From NCBI RefSeq assembly GCF_003355515.1, contig NZ_CP031367.1:558001-622000 (forward strand): a stretch of 64,000 nt of DNA, given 5' to 3'. Source of the DNA: Aliarcobacter trophiarum LMG 25534 (GTDB lineage: Bacteria; Campylobacterota; Campylobacteria; Campylobacterales; Arcobacteraceae). The notes beneath the pieces were generated by a model. The model saw only the letters and a list, made by a program, of their open reading frames with translations. It did no database searches and was not told the DNA's origin. Position numbers and translations under genes: made by a program. Shown piece after piece: positions 56,121 through 64,000 of the stretch (its first letter is position 1; every line of letters begins with the position of its first letter).

Positions 56121-57536
56121 TTATGATTCTTGATTAATTTTTGCATTTTTTATTGTTAGTAAATCTATTACTAAACATAAGAAACCAACAAAAGTAACAA
56201 GACCCATAGCTAATCTCCAACCCATAGCTTGTTTAAACCAAATACTGCTTTGACCGATAAAGTATGCTTCCCAAGTAGCACCAAATTGTGCTCTTTCAAT
56301 CATAACTTGACCATACCCAGCAATAGTTAGAGCTACAGTCATTCCTACAACACCAACTGTAATAAATGTAAAACCGTATTTTGTAAGTTTTGTCATTTTT
56401 AACTCTTTTTTATTACCTTGAACTCCCATATAGAACATTGCAATCATTGCCATTGCAAATGCACCAAAGAATGCTAGGTGACCGTGAGCTGATGTAAATT
56501 GTGTACCATGTGTATAGATATTCATTTGTGGTAGAGTGTGGAAGAATCCCCAAATACCTGCACCAATGAAGTTACCAAATGCACTAGCAACAAACCATAA
56601 AAACGCTGGAGTATTGTTCATTTGAGCTTTTCCACCAGCACCTTTTTGTAATCCTTGCTCTTTTCCCCAGTCATACATAACATGTACAAACATTGCAACT
56701 AATGGAACTGGTTCTAAAGCTGAGAATAGTGCTCCAATTTCCCACCAGTATTCAGGTGTTCCAATCCAGAAATAGTGGTGTCCAATACCTAATATACCTG
56801 AACCAAATAGCATTGCTACTTCAATCCATAGCCACATTTCAACAATTTGTCTATTTGCACCAATTACTTTAATTAATGCCCAACCAATTACAGCTGCAAC
56901 AAAAACTTCCCAAGTAGCTTCAACCCATAGGTGAATTACCCACCACCACCAGTATTGATCTATAGAGATATTATTTGTGTAGAACATTCCAGCTAGGTAT
57001 AATCCAGCAAGAGCAAGTAAATCTGCCATTAAAACTGTAATAATTCCTGTTCTTTCACCTTTCATAGCTGTTAAATAAACATTAGCTAAGAAGATTAAAA
57101 CAACAACAACAATTCCAATATCAGCCCATCTAGGAGCTTCAATATACTCTCTACCTTCATGAATTAGCCAAATAGACATCTCATTTGCAGGTCCAACTTG
57201 AACTAATATATATACTAAAACAACAATAGTAACTGCTAAAGTTAATACATAAAATCCTAGTTTTCCTAAACCAATACCAACTGTTTCAACTTTTGTTTCA
57301 TCAGGAAGTAAGTAGTAAACTGAACCAATCATTGCATATAAAAGCCAAACAACAAGTGCATTAATATGTACCATTCTAGCAACATTAAAATCTAAAATTT
57401 CAAATAAGAAACCACTAAATACAAACTGAGTACCAGCTATAAGTCCAAATAGTATTTGAGCACCAAATAAAATTGCTGCAACTGTAAAATACATTTTTCC
57501 TAATTGCTTAGATTGAGATTGCATATTATCTACCAT
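56121..57536 (-). CDS. norB: Nitric oxide reductase subunit B
   Basis: The 471-residue heme-copper oxidase-family protein has twelve membrane helices. Its histidine sets are MVHINALVVW, WWVIHLWVEATWEVF (with the conserved Glu), GIGHHYFWIG and TSAHGHLAFFGAF. Together with NorC it reduces 2 NO to N2O. It overlaps norC by 11 bases, with GGAGG 5 bases before ATG 57536. Confidence 0.96.
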   Translation of the reverse strand: MVDNMQSQSKQLGKMYFTVAAILFGAQILFGLIAGTQFVFSGFLFEILDFNVARMVHINALVVWLLYAMIGSVYYLLPDETKVETVGIGLGKLGFYVLTLAVTIVVLVYILVQVGPANEMSIWLIHEGREYIEAPRWADIGIVVVVLIFLANVYLTAMKGERTGIITVLMADLLALAGLYLAGMFYTNNISIDQYWWWWVIHLWVEATWEVFVAAVIGWALIKVIGANRQIVEMWLWIEVAMLFGSGILGIGHHYFWIGTPEYWWEIGALFSALEPVPLVAMFVHVMYDWGKEQGLQKGAGGKAQMNNTPAFLWFVASAFGNFIGAGIWGFFHTLPQMNIYTHGTQFTSAHGHLAFFGAFAMAMIAMFYMGVQGNKKELKMTKLTKYGFTFITVGVVGMTVALTIAGYGQVMIERAQFGATWEAYFIGQSSIWFKQAMGWRLAMGLVTFVGFLCLVIDLLTIKNAKINQES

Positions 57537-58173
57537 GGATTCCTCCTTCTATTTTCCCAAAGTTTCTAGGGAAACCGTTTGTATCAATTGATGACATATG
57601 TTTTAAAAATGCTACTAAACCTTTAGCTTCTTCAGCTGTAACACCAAGATTAGGCATCATTCTTTCGTTTGATGGATTATCAGATGGGTGTTGTAAAAAT
57701 TCAGCAATAGCTTCCTCTTTTGTCTCTTTACCCATTCTAAGCATATATGATTCCCAATTAGGATCTAACCAAGCTTTTGTTAAATCAGGAGCATAGTATG
57801 CACCATTTCCAAGTAAAGTATGGCAATTCATACAGTTTTTAGTTTGAGAAGCTAATTTACCTAAGTTTAATAAAGCCATTGCTTCTTCTTCACTGTAATC
57901 ATCTCGTCCAAAAAATTTCTCTTTTTCACCAATTACAGGTGTTTCATGACCTCTTTTGTCATTCATTTCATAAGTAATTTTATGGTTTATAACAGTTGGA
58001 GATGGAACTCTTTTTGTTATACCTTGATCTAGCTCCGCTTTTGTTCCCATTTGGATTTGACCCATAGTGTCAAAAGTAAGCCAAATAAGAAGCATAGCAG
58101 CTACACCTGTTACCCAAGCAGCTGATCTTTGCCAAAAACGACCATCTGCCCATACAGAGACTTTTTTAGACAT
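57526..58173 (-). CDS. norC: Nitric oxide reductase subunit C
   Basis: A single N-terminal membrane anchor (about 15-30) and one heme c site (NCMNCHTLLGNGAYYAPDLTKAW) with a methionine ligand in NERMMPNLGV fit the cNor small subunit. At 215 residues it is longer than the Pseudomonas protein (146); the extra part lies between the anchor and the heme domain (about 35-100). Confidence 0.95.
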   Translation of the reverse strand: MSKKVSVWADGRFWQRSAAWVTGVAAMLLIWLTFDTMGQIQMGTKAELDQGITKRVPSPTVINHKITYEMNDKRGHETPVIGEKEKFFGRDDYSEEEAMALLNLGKLASQTKNCMNCHTLLGNGAYYAPDLTKAWLDPNWESYMLRMGKETKEEAIAEFLQHPSDNPSNERMMPNLGVTAEEAKGLVAFLKHMSSIDTNGFPRNFGKIEGGIHGR

Positions 58174-58196
58174 TGCTACTTTCCCCCTTTATTTAT

Positions 58197-58526
58197 TTAA
58201 TTTTCATACTCTTCTTCGGCTTTGTTATTCAAGTAGTAATAAAGATGAGGTAAAGTAAGATAAGCTATCATAGTGATAAACAAAATCTTACCAACAAAAT
58301 CTCCTACATGAAGCCTTGTAGCCATAAAATACATGCAGTAAGCTTGAAATCCCCAAAAAAGATAAGCCAACGGCATATAAATCTTTTTTAAATAACCCAT
58401 TTTTACCAAAGTATAAATACCTACAAATAAAGCACCAAAGACAAGTATTAAAGACGATGATAAAAATATAGGTAAAAAATCATCCAAGGCAATTTCAGGT
58501 CTATTCCTTATAACTTCGCCCAACAT
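58197..58526 (-). CDS. Small membrane protein preceding norC
   Basis: The 109-residue protein has about three membrane helices (15-40, 50-70, 78-97) and an acidic C-terminus (NKAEEEYEN). It is the first gene of the nor-nir run, directly after the FNR/DNR-controlled promoter. Family not recognised; a role in NO reductase assembly is plausible from position. Confidence 0.6.
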   Translation of the reverse strand: MLGEVIRNRPEIALDDFLPIFLSSSLILVFGALFVGIYTLVKMGYLKKIYMPLAYLFWGFQAYCMYFMATRLHVGDFVGKILFITMIAYLTLPHLYYYLNNKAEEEYEN

Positions 58527-58565
58527 TTCTGACTCCTATTTCTTAAAATATTTTTATCTGAAAGC

Positions 58566-58607
58566 ATTATATATGAGAAAAAATATTGCAATGTTGATTA
58601 TAATCAA
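58566..58607 (-). promoter_or_regulatory. FNR/DNR-type promoter of the nor-nir run
   Basis: TTGAT-TATA-ATCAA at 58594-58607 is a perfect FNR/CRP-family site. On the minus strand TATAAT follows at 58571-58566, which puts the centre of the site about 41.5 bases before the expected start of transcription, the class II activator position. NO- or oxygen-responsive control is therefore likely. Confidence 0.8.
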
Positions 58608-58656
58608 TAATATTTATACTAAAATTATAATAGTACTATTAAAAAATGGAGATAAA

Positions 58657-59199
58657 ATGAAAAGAGATATATTAATGGATATAGTTAAAAAATCTATTGA
58701 AAAAGAGTTTAATAGTGATATAAATATTGATAAATCGGAGCTTATAAAAAATAATAACTTTTTAAATGAGAAGAGAGCAACTTTTATAACTCTTACATTA
58801 AATAATGAGCTAAGAGGTTGTATAGGAAGTTTAGAAGCAGATAAAACTCTATTTGATGATTTGGTAAATAACTCATATATGGCAGCCTTTCAAGATCCTA
58901 GATTTTTAGAGTTGAGTTTAGAGGAGTTTAAGAAAGTAGAGATTGAGATATCTATTTTAACACCACCTACAATAGTAGAGTACAAAGATTTTGAAGATTT
59001 AAGGTCAAAAATAAAACCAAACATAGATGGAGTTATTATTGAACAAGAGGGTAAAAGAAGTACTTTCTTACCTCAAGTTTGGAAGATGCTTCCAACCTTC
59101 GATGAGTTTTTTGCACATTTATGCTATAAAGGAGGATTTGAAGTTGATGATAGTTTTAATCCAAAAGTATATAAATATGAGGTAGAAAAGATAAAATGA
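58657..59199 (+). CDS. amrA: AmmeMemoRadiSam system protein A (AMMECR1 domain)
   Basis: From ATG 58657 (GGAG 5 bases upstream) the 180-residue protein is one AMMECR1 domain: RGCIGSLEA, AAFQDPRFLELSLEE and GVIIEQEGKRSTFLPQVW. The biochemical role is unknown. The usual partners are a MEMO-like protein (next gene) and a radical SAM protein, not seen here. Its promoter region overlaps that of the nor run on the other strand. Confidence 0.9.
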   Translation: MKRDILMDIVKKSIEKEFNSDINIDKSELIKNNNFLNEKRATFITLTLNNELRGCIGSLEADKTLFDDLVNNSYMAAFQDPRFLELSLEEFKKVEIEISILTPPTIVEYKDFEDLRSKIKPNIDGVIIEQEGKRSTFLPQVWKMLPTFDEFFAHLCYKGGFEVDDSFNPKVYKYEVEKIK

Positions 59200-59981
59200 G
59201 TATAAGAAAAACAGTTGTAAGTGGTAGTTTTTATCCAGATAATAAAAAAGAGTTATTGGAGTATTTTGAAAAGTTTAATAAAATAGAAGATGATAGAAAT
59301 AGCTTTAAAAAAATATATTCAATTATTGTTCCACATGCTGGATATATTTATAGTGGATTTACAGCAAATAAAGCTTATAAAATGGCTAGTTTAAACAAAT
59401 ATAAAAGGGTTATAGTTGTAGGACCTTCACATAAACTTTGGTTTAGTGGAGCTAGTGTTTGTTTATATAGTGAGTATGAAACTCCTTTTGGAAATCTAAA
59501 AATTGATTTAGAGTATTCAAATAAGTTGATAAAAGAGTTTGATTTCTTAGGTTTTGAAGATGAGTGTAGTTTTGAACACTCAACAGAAGTTCAAGCCCCT
59601 TTTGTGAAATATTATTTTGGAAATATTGACTTCGTAGAGATTGTTTATGGTGATATAGATTATTTAAATTTAGAGAAAGTTTTTGAATATATTTTAAAAA
59701 ATAGTGAAAACCTTTTAATAATTAGTTCTGATTTAAGCCATTTTTATTCACAAAAAGATGCTATGAAACTAGATTTAAACTGTTTAACTGCTATTTCAAA
59801 TAAAGATTTAGCTTCACTTGAGGCTTGTGAAGCTTGTGGTAAAACTGGTATAAAAAGTATAATTGATTACTCAATAAAAAATAGTCTTAAAACAAAGCTT
59901 CTACACTACTGTACAAGTGCTGATATTTCAAATGATTTTTCAAGAGTTGTTGGATATACAAGTGCTTTAATTGGAGAATAA
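59196..59981 (+). CDS. amrB: AmmeMemoRadiSam system protein B (MEMO1 family)
   Basis: The 261-residue MEMO-like protein shows VVSGSFYPDN, VPHAGYIYSG (metal-site histidine), VVGPSHKLWFSG, EHSTEVQAPF and ISSDLSHF, the histidine pattern of the extradiol-dioxygenase-like fold. It overlaps amrA by 4 bases (ATGA). Confidence 0.92.
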   Translation: MSIRKTVVSGSFYPDNKKELLEYFEKFNKIEDDRNSFKKIYSIIVPHAGYIYSGFTANKAYKMASLNKYKRVIVVGPSHKLWFSGASVCLYSEYETPFGNLKIDLEYSNKLIKEFDFLGFEDECSFEHSTEVQAPFVKYYFGNIDFVEIVYGDIDYLNLEKVFEYILKNSENLLIISSDLSHFYSQKDAMKLDLNCLTAISNKDLASLEACEACGKTGIKSIIDYSIKNSLKTKLLHYCTSADISNDFSRVVGYTSALIGE

Positions 59982-59982
59982 G

Positions 59983-60753
59983 ATGTTCTTTATAAAAAAA
60001 TTAATTGCTGCTTTTTTAATGCCAGTTCCTTTGGGTCTTTTTTTACTTCTTTTTGCCTTAATATTTTTATTAAAGAGCTCATATAAAAAAGCAAAGCTTT
60101 TTCTGATTTTAGGCTTTTTATGGTTTGCTCTTTTATCAAATCAAACTATCTCAAATATGATTATATCTCCTTTGGAAAATTCACATAAAGCTTTAATAGA
60201 AACTCCAAAAGAGATAGAGTATATTTTGGTTTTAGGAAATGGACATAAGACAAATGAAGATTTTGCAATTACTTCTATGCTTAACACAACAGCTATAAAT
60301 AGATTAGTTGAGGGAATAAGACACTATAAAAATATAAAAAATTCTGGAAACAATTCAAAACTAATAGTAAGTGGTTATGCCTTTGATGATCCAAATACTC
60401 ATGCCAAAATGCAAAAAAAAATGGCGATAATTTTGGGAGTTTTAGAGGAAGATATTATAACTCTTGATACTCCAAAGGATACAAAAGAGGAAGCATTTGA
60501 GGCAAAGAAAATAGTAGAAAATCAAAAGTTAATTTTAGTAACAAGTGCTTCACATATGAAAAGAGCTGCTATGATATTTGAAAAAGAGGGTCTAAATATT
60601 GTTGCAAGCCCTACAAATCATAAATATTTTACAAGCTCCTATCCAGCTTCATACTTTAGTGCTACAAATATACAAAAAGTGGAACTAGCTTGGCATGAGT
60701 ATTTAGGAATATTATATTCATATCTAAGAGATGGAATGACCCCAAAAAAGTAG
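59983..60753 (+). CDS. YdcF/ElyC-like DUF218 membrane protein, 3' end altered by IS
   Basis: From ATG 59983 (GGAG 6 bases upstream) the protein has two N-terminal helices and a DUF218 domain (LVLGNGHKTNEDF, LIVSGYAFDDPNTHA, LVTSASHMKRA). DUF218 proteins act in envelope polymer metabolism. The last six residues (GMTPKK) and the stop codon come from the IS3-family end at 60732. Joining across the AGA duplication restores SYLRDEI as the original end (252 residues), so the enzyme part is whole. Confidence 0.85.
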   Translation: MFFIKKLIAAFLMPVPLGLFLLLFALIFLLKSSYKKAKLFLILGFLWFALLSNQTISNMIISPLENSHKALIETPKEIEYILVLGNGHKTNEDFAITSMLNTTAINRLVEGIRHYKNIKNSGNNSKLIVSGYAFDDPNTHAKMQKKMAIILGVLEEDIITLDTPKDTKEEAFEAKKIVENQKLILVTSASHMKRAAMIFEKEGLNIVASPTNHKYFTSSYPASYFSATNIQKVELAWHEYLGILYSYLRDGMTPKK

Positions 60754-60806
60754 ACAGAAATTTATTCAGTTAATTAAAATAACAATTTAGAGAAAATTGT
60801 AAACAA

Positions 60807-61106
60807 TTGAAGGAATTAAAAATGGCAAGAAGAGAATATAGTGAAGAGTTTAGAAGAGATGCTGTAAAACAAGTTATAGAAAATGGATATGGGGTTGTTG
60901 AAACAGCTGAGAGGTTAGGTGTCCATTATGATTCTTTGAGAAACTGGATAAAAAAATACAAATCACCAGAAGCTGAAGTAGAAATAAAAAAAACTCAAGA
61001 TACAACAGCTGAAATAAAAAGATTGCAAAAAGAATTAAAGAGAGTTACAGAAGAGAGGGATATTTTAAAAAAGGCCGCAGCGTACTTTGCAAACAACCCA
61101 AATTAA
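60807..61106 (+). CDS. IS3-family OrfA (helix-turn-helix protein)
   Basis: The 99-residue protein has a helix-turn-helix (FRRDAVKQVIENGYGVVETA, RLGVHYDSLRNWIKKY) and a leucine zipper (EIKRLQKELKRVTEERDILKK, a heptad run). The heptamer A-AAA-AAG at 61067-61073, in the zero frame, is the classic -1 frameshift site that yields the OrfAB transposase. Confidence 0.93.
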   Translation: MKELKMARREYSEEFRRDAVKQVIENGYGVVETAERLGVHYDSLRNWIKKYKSPEAEVEIKKTQDTTAEIKRLQKELKRVTEERDILKKAAAYFANNPN

Positions 61107-61153
61107 AGTACGCATTTATAAAGGAGTATCAAATACAGTACACAATCAGAAGA

Positions 61154-61990
61154 ATGTGTACTGTATTGAAAGTTCATCCTAGTGGGTATTATAAATGGTT
61201 AAAACAACCTATTTCAAATTTAGAGATTGAAAATCAACAAATTTTACAAGAGATAAAAAAAGCATATAGAGAGTCAAATGGGATATATGGATATAGAAAT
61301 ATTCATAAAGATTTAAAGGCTTCAAATATACATGTAAATAAGAAAAGAGTTGCAAGATTAATGAAAGAAGCAAAACTTTGTGGAATAGGAAATTATAAAA
61401 GAAAACCAAAGCATAAGGCTGGTTCAATTCATAAAGCACATCCAAATCATTTAAAACAATGTTTTTTAACATATAAACCAAATGAATCTTGGGTTAGTGA
61501 TATCACATATATCAGAACTTATGAAGGATGGTTATATTTAGCTACAGTTATAGATCTTTATTCAAGAAAAATAATTGGTTGGGCAACAGGACATAGACAA
61601 TCAACATCTTTAATTATTAAAGCTTTGAAAAAAACAACTCACAGAATTAAAAATCATAAAGTAATTCTTCATTCAGGTCAAGGTAGCCAATATAGTTCTT
61701 ATGAATACCAAACATTTTTAAAGCATCATAATATTATCCCAAGTATGAGCCGTAGAGGTAATTGTTATGATAATGCAGTAGCAGAGAGTTTTTTTAAGAC
61801 ATTAAAAAAAGAATTAGTTAGAAAAACTATATTTCATACAAGAGCAGAAGCTAGAGATAAAATATTTGAATATATAGAAATGTTTTATAACGCAAAAAGA
61901 CGACATAGTTTTTTAGATTTTATAAGTCCAAATGAATTTGAGAAAAGATACAATGATAGTGTTACTCAACCCAAGGTGTTAACTGATTAA
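61154..61990 (+). CDS. IS3-family OrfB (transposase), catalytic Asp changed to Gly
   Basis: The frame is open from the shift site at 61073, so OrfB is mainly expressed as an OrfAB fusion; ATG 61154 is an internal start. The rve domain has the first Asp in WVSDITYI and the Glu in NCYDNAVAESFFKTLK. The second Asp motif, normally HSDQGSQY, reads HSGQGSQY (codon GGT at about 61675). That single change should abolish strand transfer, so this copy is probably dead. Confidence 0.9.
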   Translation: MCTVLKVHPSGYYKWLKQPISNLEIENQQILQEIKKAYRESNGIYGYRNIHKDLKASNIHVNKKRVARLMKEAKLCGIGNYKRKPKHKAGSIHKAHPNHLKQCFLTYKPNESWVSDITYIRTYEGWLYLATVIDLYSRKIIGWATGHRQSTSLIIKALKKTTHRIKNHKVILHSGQGSQYSSYEYQTFLKHHNIIPSMSRRGNCYDNAVAESFFKTLKKELVRKTIFHTRAEARDKIFEYIEMFYNAKRRHSFLDFISPNEFEKRYNDSVTQPKVLTD

Positions 61991-62039
61991 AAAAGTGTCT
62001 ACTAACTTGGGGTCATTCCAAGATGAGATTTAGATATAT

Positions 62040-63332
62040 TTATTTTATTTGACTATAAATATTTATTTTATAGCTTCCTAGTTCTCTTTTTATAGTATCA
62101 TTTAAAGAGTTGCTAAAGATAGCTGGGAGATTTTCACTTAAAATAACTCCACTTAAAAGCTCTTTTTTTAGAAGGGAATAAAATATTAAGATACCAGCTC
62201 CAATTCCTGTTGGATAAGATACATAAGTGCTTCCACTATATGGTGTTTTTATAAGGTCTGTATATTTACTAAATGATAAACCAATAGACTCAATACTTTT
62301 TATCTTTTTTTTGTTTTTTGGATAAGAAATCTCTATATAAATATCTGCAATGGCACTAAATTCTGCATATTTTATAGTCTTCTTTTTTATATAATCCTCT
62401 ATTATTTCTGGGCTTTTCATTTTTGGAATTATATTTTTTATAATACTATTTATAGATATTTTTTCACTCTCATTTTCTATGCAATATCTATTTGAGAAAA
62501 GATTTAACTGATATAGGTTTTTCATAAGTTCAAGCTCATTTCCTCCAATATTTAGTCTAATGTTTTCAACATTTGGAAAGCTCTGTTTTAGTGAGATTAG
62601 CTCCTCTTGAAAAACTGGATAAACATCTATAATGTTTCTAAAATATGGAAATTTATATAGCTTTGATTTTGAAAAAGGTTCTATAGTCTTTAGTTGATTG
62701 TTTTTGAAAAATATTGGAGAAAATGCTAGTTCATCAATAGCTACTTTTGGGGACCAAGAGAATATTAATTTTTTTGATTGTATCTCTTCTAATAAATTTA
62801 ACTCAATCTTTGTAATTTTAACTTCATATGGAAGGTTTTTTAAAGAGTTTATTCTTTCACCTATTAAAAAATTTGTAATTCCAGGTGAGACTCCTAGATT
62901 TATCAAAGCAAAAAGGTCTCTTTTTTTGAACTCATTTTCTAAGCTTTGTTGTTCAAATTTTAAACTAGTTAGAATATCATTTTTATAGATATCACTTGCC
63001 AAATCAGCATAGTTTGAATTAAACTCTAAAGCTAATTTCATAATATCTAAGTTATAACTAGGAGTTGAAGAGTTTATAAAAATATCAAAATCTTGTAGCT
63101 CTTTTGTATATTTTTTTGGGTTTTTAAAAATATTCTCAAAATTATCTACTTCCAAGAAGTTTGAAGATTCAAGAAGTTCGCTATTTTTATAAAAATGCAT
63201 TTTAGCCTTTTTTATATCTCTAACTACAAATAAAAATTCAATACAATCTTTTAAATTCTTATTAGATTGTTCACATAAAAGTGTGGAAATAACGCTACAA
63301 ACTGCACCAACACCAAAAAATACTACTCTCAT
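62040..63332 (-). CDS. Saccharopine dehydrogenase-like oxidoreductase
   Basis: The 430-residue protein opens with a Rossmann motif (VVFFGVGAVCSVIST) and then has FINSSTPSYNLDIMKLALEFN and NYADLASDIY, and the LINLGVSPGITNFLIGE block of saccharopine dehydrogenase-like proteins. Bacterial members act in lysine or polyamine (carboxynorspermidine) metabolism; which one applies here is not clear. It has its own promoter region, divergent from the ABC transporter gene. Confidence 0.75.
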   Translation of the reverse strand: MRVVFFGVGAVCSVISTLLCEQSNKNLKDCIEFLFVVRDIKKAKMHFYKNSELLESSNFLEVDNFENIFKNPKKYTKELQDFDIFINSSTPSYNLDIMKLALEFNSNYADLASDIYKNDILTSLKFEQQSLENEFKKRDLFALINLGVSPGITNFLIGERINSLKNLPYEVKITKIELNLLEEIQSKKLIFSWSPKVAIDELAFSPIFFKNNQLKTIEPFSKSKLYKFPYFRNIIDVYPVFQEELISLKQSFPNVENIRLNIGGNELELMKNLYQLNLFSNRYCIENESEKISINSIIKNIIPKMKSPEIIEDYIKKKTIKYAEFSAIADIYIEISYPKNKKKIKSIESIGLSFSKYTDLIKTPYSGSTYVSYPTGIGAGILIFYSLLKKELLSGVILSENLPAIFSNSLNDTIKRELGSYKINIYSQIK

Positions 63333-63451
63333 AAAAATCCCTAATTTTTTATTTTTACAATAATGATATCTTAATATTTTAGTCTATTGAGACTTGAACT
63401 ATTATTTAAATAGATATAAATAAATAAAAATTAATATTTATTTAGCTATTA

Positions 63452-63468
63452 TTGCAACCTAGTTGCAA
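63452..63468. promoter_or_regulatory. Candidate operator: TTGCAAC-N3-GTTGCAA
   Basis: A perfect inverted repeat with a 3-base spacer, 13 bases before the ABC ATPase ATG and overlapping its leader. The size and symmetry fit a Fur-family (possibly Zur) or other metal-sensor site; no family is proven. Confidence 0.5.
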
Positions 63469-63481
63469 ATAAAAGGGTAGT

Positions 63482-64000
63482 ATGAATTTAATACAAATAG
63501 AGAACCTATCACACTCTTATTCAAATACAAAAGCTTTGGAAGAGGTAAGTATAAATATAAAGGAAGATGATTTTTTAGCAATCATTGGTCCAAATGGTGG
63601 TGGAAAATCTACACTTCTAAAACTGATTTTAGGTTTACTTCCTATTCAAAATGGGAAAATATTAAAAAATATCAAAAATAGTGAAGTTGGTTATGTTCCA
63701 CAAAATACAAATTTAAATATTGATTTCCCAATTACTGCTTTGGAAGTTGTTTTAATGGGACATATAAAAAGGAAAAGAAAAATTTTTGGATATGCAAAAG
63801 AGGATATTTTTTGTGCAATGAACTCTTTAAAACAAGTTGGTATGGAAAAATTTGCAGATAAAAAAATAGGTGATTTAAGTGGTGGACAAAGACAAAGAGT
63901 CTTTATCGCTCGTGCTTTATGCTCAAACCCAAAAATTTTAATGTTAGATGAACCAACTGCTAGTATTGATGTAAAAGGGCAACAAGAGATTTATGAGCTA
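63482..64000 (+). CDS. Metal-type ABC transporter ATP-binding protein (ZnuC/MntB-like), 3' end outside window
   Basis: The first 173 codons are seen and the frame runs off the end. The protein has Walker A GPNGGGKST, Q-loop GYVPQNTNLN, signature LSGGQRQR and Walker B LMLDEPTASID. The PQ-N-x-DFPITALEVVLMG segment is typical of Zn/Mn/Fe cluster-9 importers. AAGGG lies 6 bases before ATG 63482. Confidence 0.88.
   Translation, partial: MNLIQIENLSHSYSNTKALEEVSINIKEDDFLAIIGPNGGGKSTLLKLILGLLPIQNGKILKNIKNSEVGYVPQNTNLNIDFPITALEVVLMGHIKRKRKIFGYAKEDIFCAMNSLKQVGMEKFADKKIGDLSGGQRQRVFIARALCSNPKILMLDEPTASIDVKGQQEIYEL

Larger units (their letters stand above)
60732..62020 (+). mobile_element. IS3-family insertion sequence, 1,289 bp
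   Basis: The terminal inverted repeats begin TGGAATGACCCCAA and end TTGGGGTCATTCCA, with a further match at AGTAGACA / TGTCTACT. They are flanked by the 3-base duplication AGA (60729-60731, 62021-62023). TG...CA ends, orfA/orfB with a -1 frameshift site and the DDE type place it in IS3. Confidence 0.92.

Noticed and set aside
63370-63400. Fur box before the metal ABC ATPase (AATGATATC...)
   Set aside because: Only one half resembles the consensus; the TTGCAAC palindrome is the better signal.

Overview
Organism. The sequence is very AT-rich, has compact operons and carries a Campylobacterota-type gene set. This includes a single-subunit atpE, a cd1 nitrite reductase locus with a fused NirDL-type siroheme decarboxylase, a PF07399 antiporter and an AmmeMemoRadiSam pair. 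An Arcobacter/Aliarcobacter-like member of the Campylobacterota is the best guess. This is inferred from gene content; no 16S or tRNA gene is present.

Region 1 (1 to about 12,640): the right part of a Tn7-like transposon of the Tn6022 type, inserted in comM. Its left end lies before the window. Next to comM, on the minus strand, are tnsA, tnsB, tnsC, tniQ and a gene fitting TnsF (twelve CxxC pairs followed by a tyrosine-recombinase-like part with no catalytic domain). An sce7726-type nuclease-fold gene is the last gene of this operon. Cargo on the plus strand comprises two overlapping DNA methyltransferase-type genes, a small broken gene, and a three-gene cassette (membrane/coiled-coil protein, ImmA/IrrE metallopeptidase, beta/sce7725-like protein). 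Four direct repeats at 12,500-12,628 look like TnsB sites. The comM 3' fragment follows.

Region 2 (13.3-28.6 kb): chromosomal backbone. It holds an antiporter, thiI, xth, a TauE/SafE exporter, a 1,624-residue RTX/VWA adhesin with an N-terminal retention module, murG and ftsW, divergent ftsI, and a cyclophilin.

Region 3 (28.6-41.9 kb): iron and heme. A minus-strand operon (imelysin, di-heme oxidoreductase, second imelysin, sterol-desaturase-like protein, cytochrome c peroxidase) lies behind a perfect 7-1-7 Fur box. After an AsmA-like gene and atpE comes a second operon (ABC permease, ATPase, NnrS, binding protein). It is divergent from an ATPase-hemH pair and shares a second Fur-like box with it.

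Region 4 (41.9-45.2 kb): an XRE-type regulator, divergent from a 31-residue membrane peptide gene and a wzz-like gene. The wzz-like gene is split by an IS4-family element with an 8-bp target duplication.

Region 5 (46.3-58.6 kb): denitrification. One long minus-strand run reads norX-norC-norB-small ORF-nirS-nirN-PPIase-cytochrome c-nirJ-nirF-cobA. Met8-type and NirDL-type genes stand beside it. Together they cover heme d1 synthesis from uroporphyrinogen III and the reduction of nitrite to N2O. An FNR/DNR box with its centre 41.5 bases before the inferred start site precedes the run.

Region 6 (58.6-64.0 kb): amrA, amrB, a ydcF-type gene whose last codons come from an IS3-family insertion (with a damaged DDE motif), a saccharopine-dehydrogenase-like gene, and the start of a metal-type ABC ATPase with a palindrome in front. 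I saw no CRISPR array, rRNA or tRNA.
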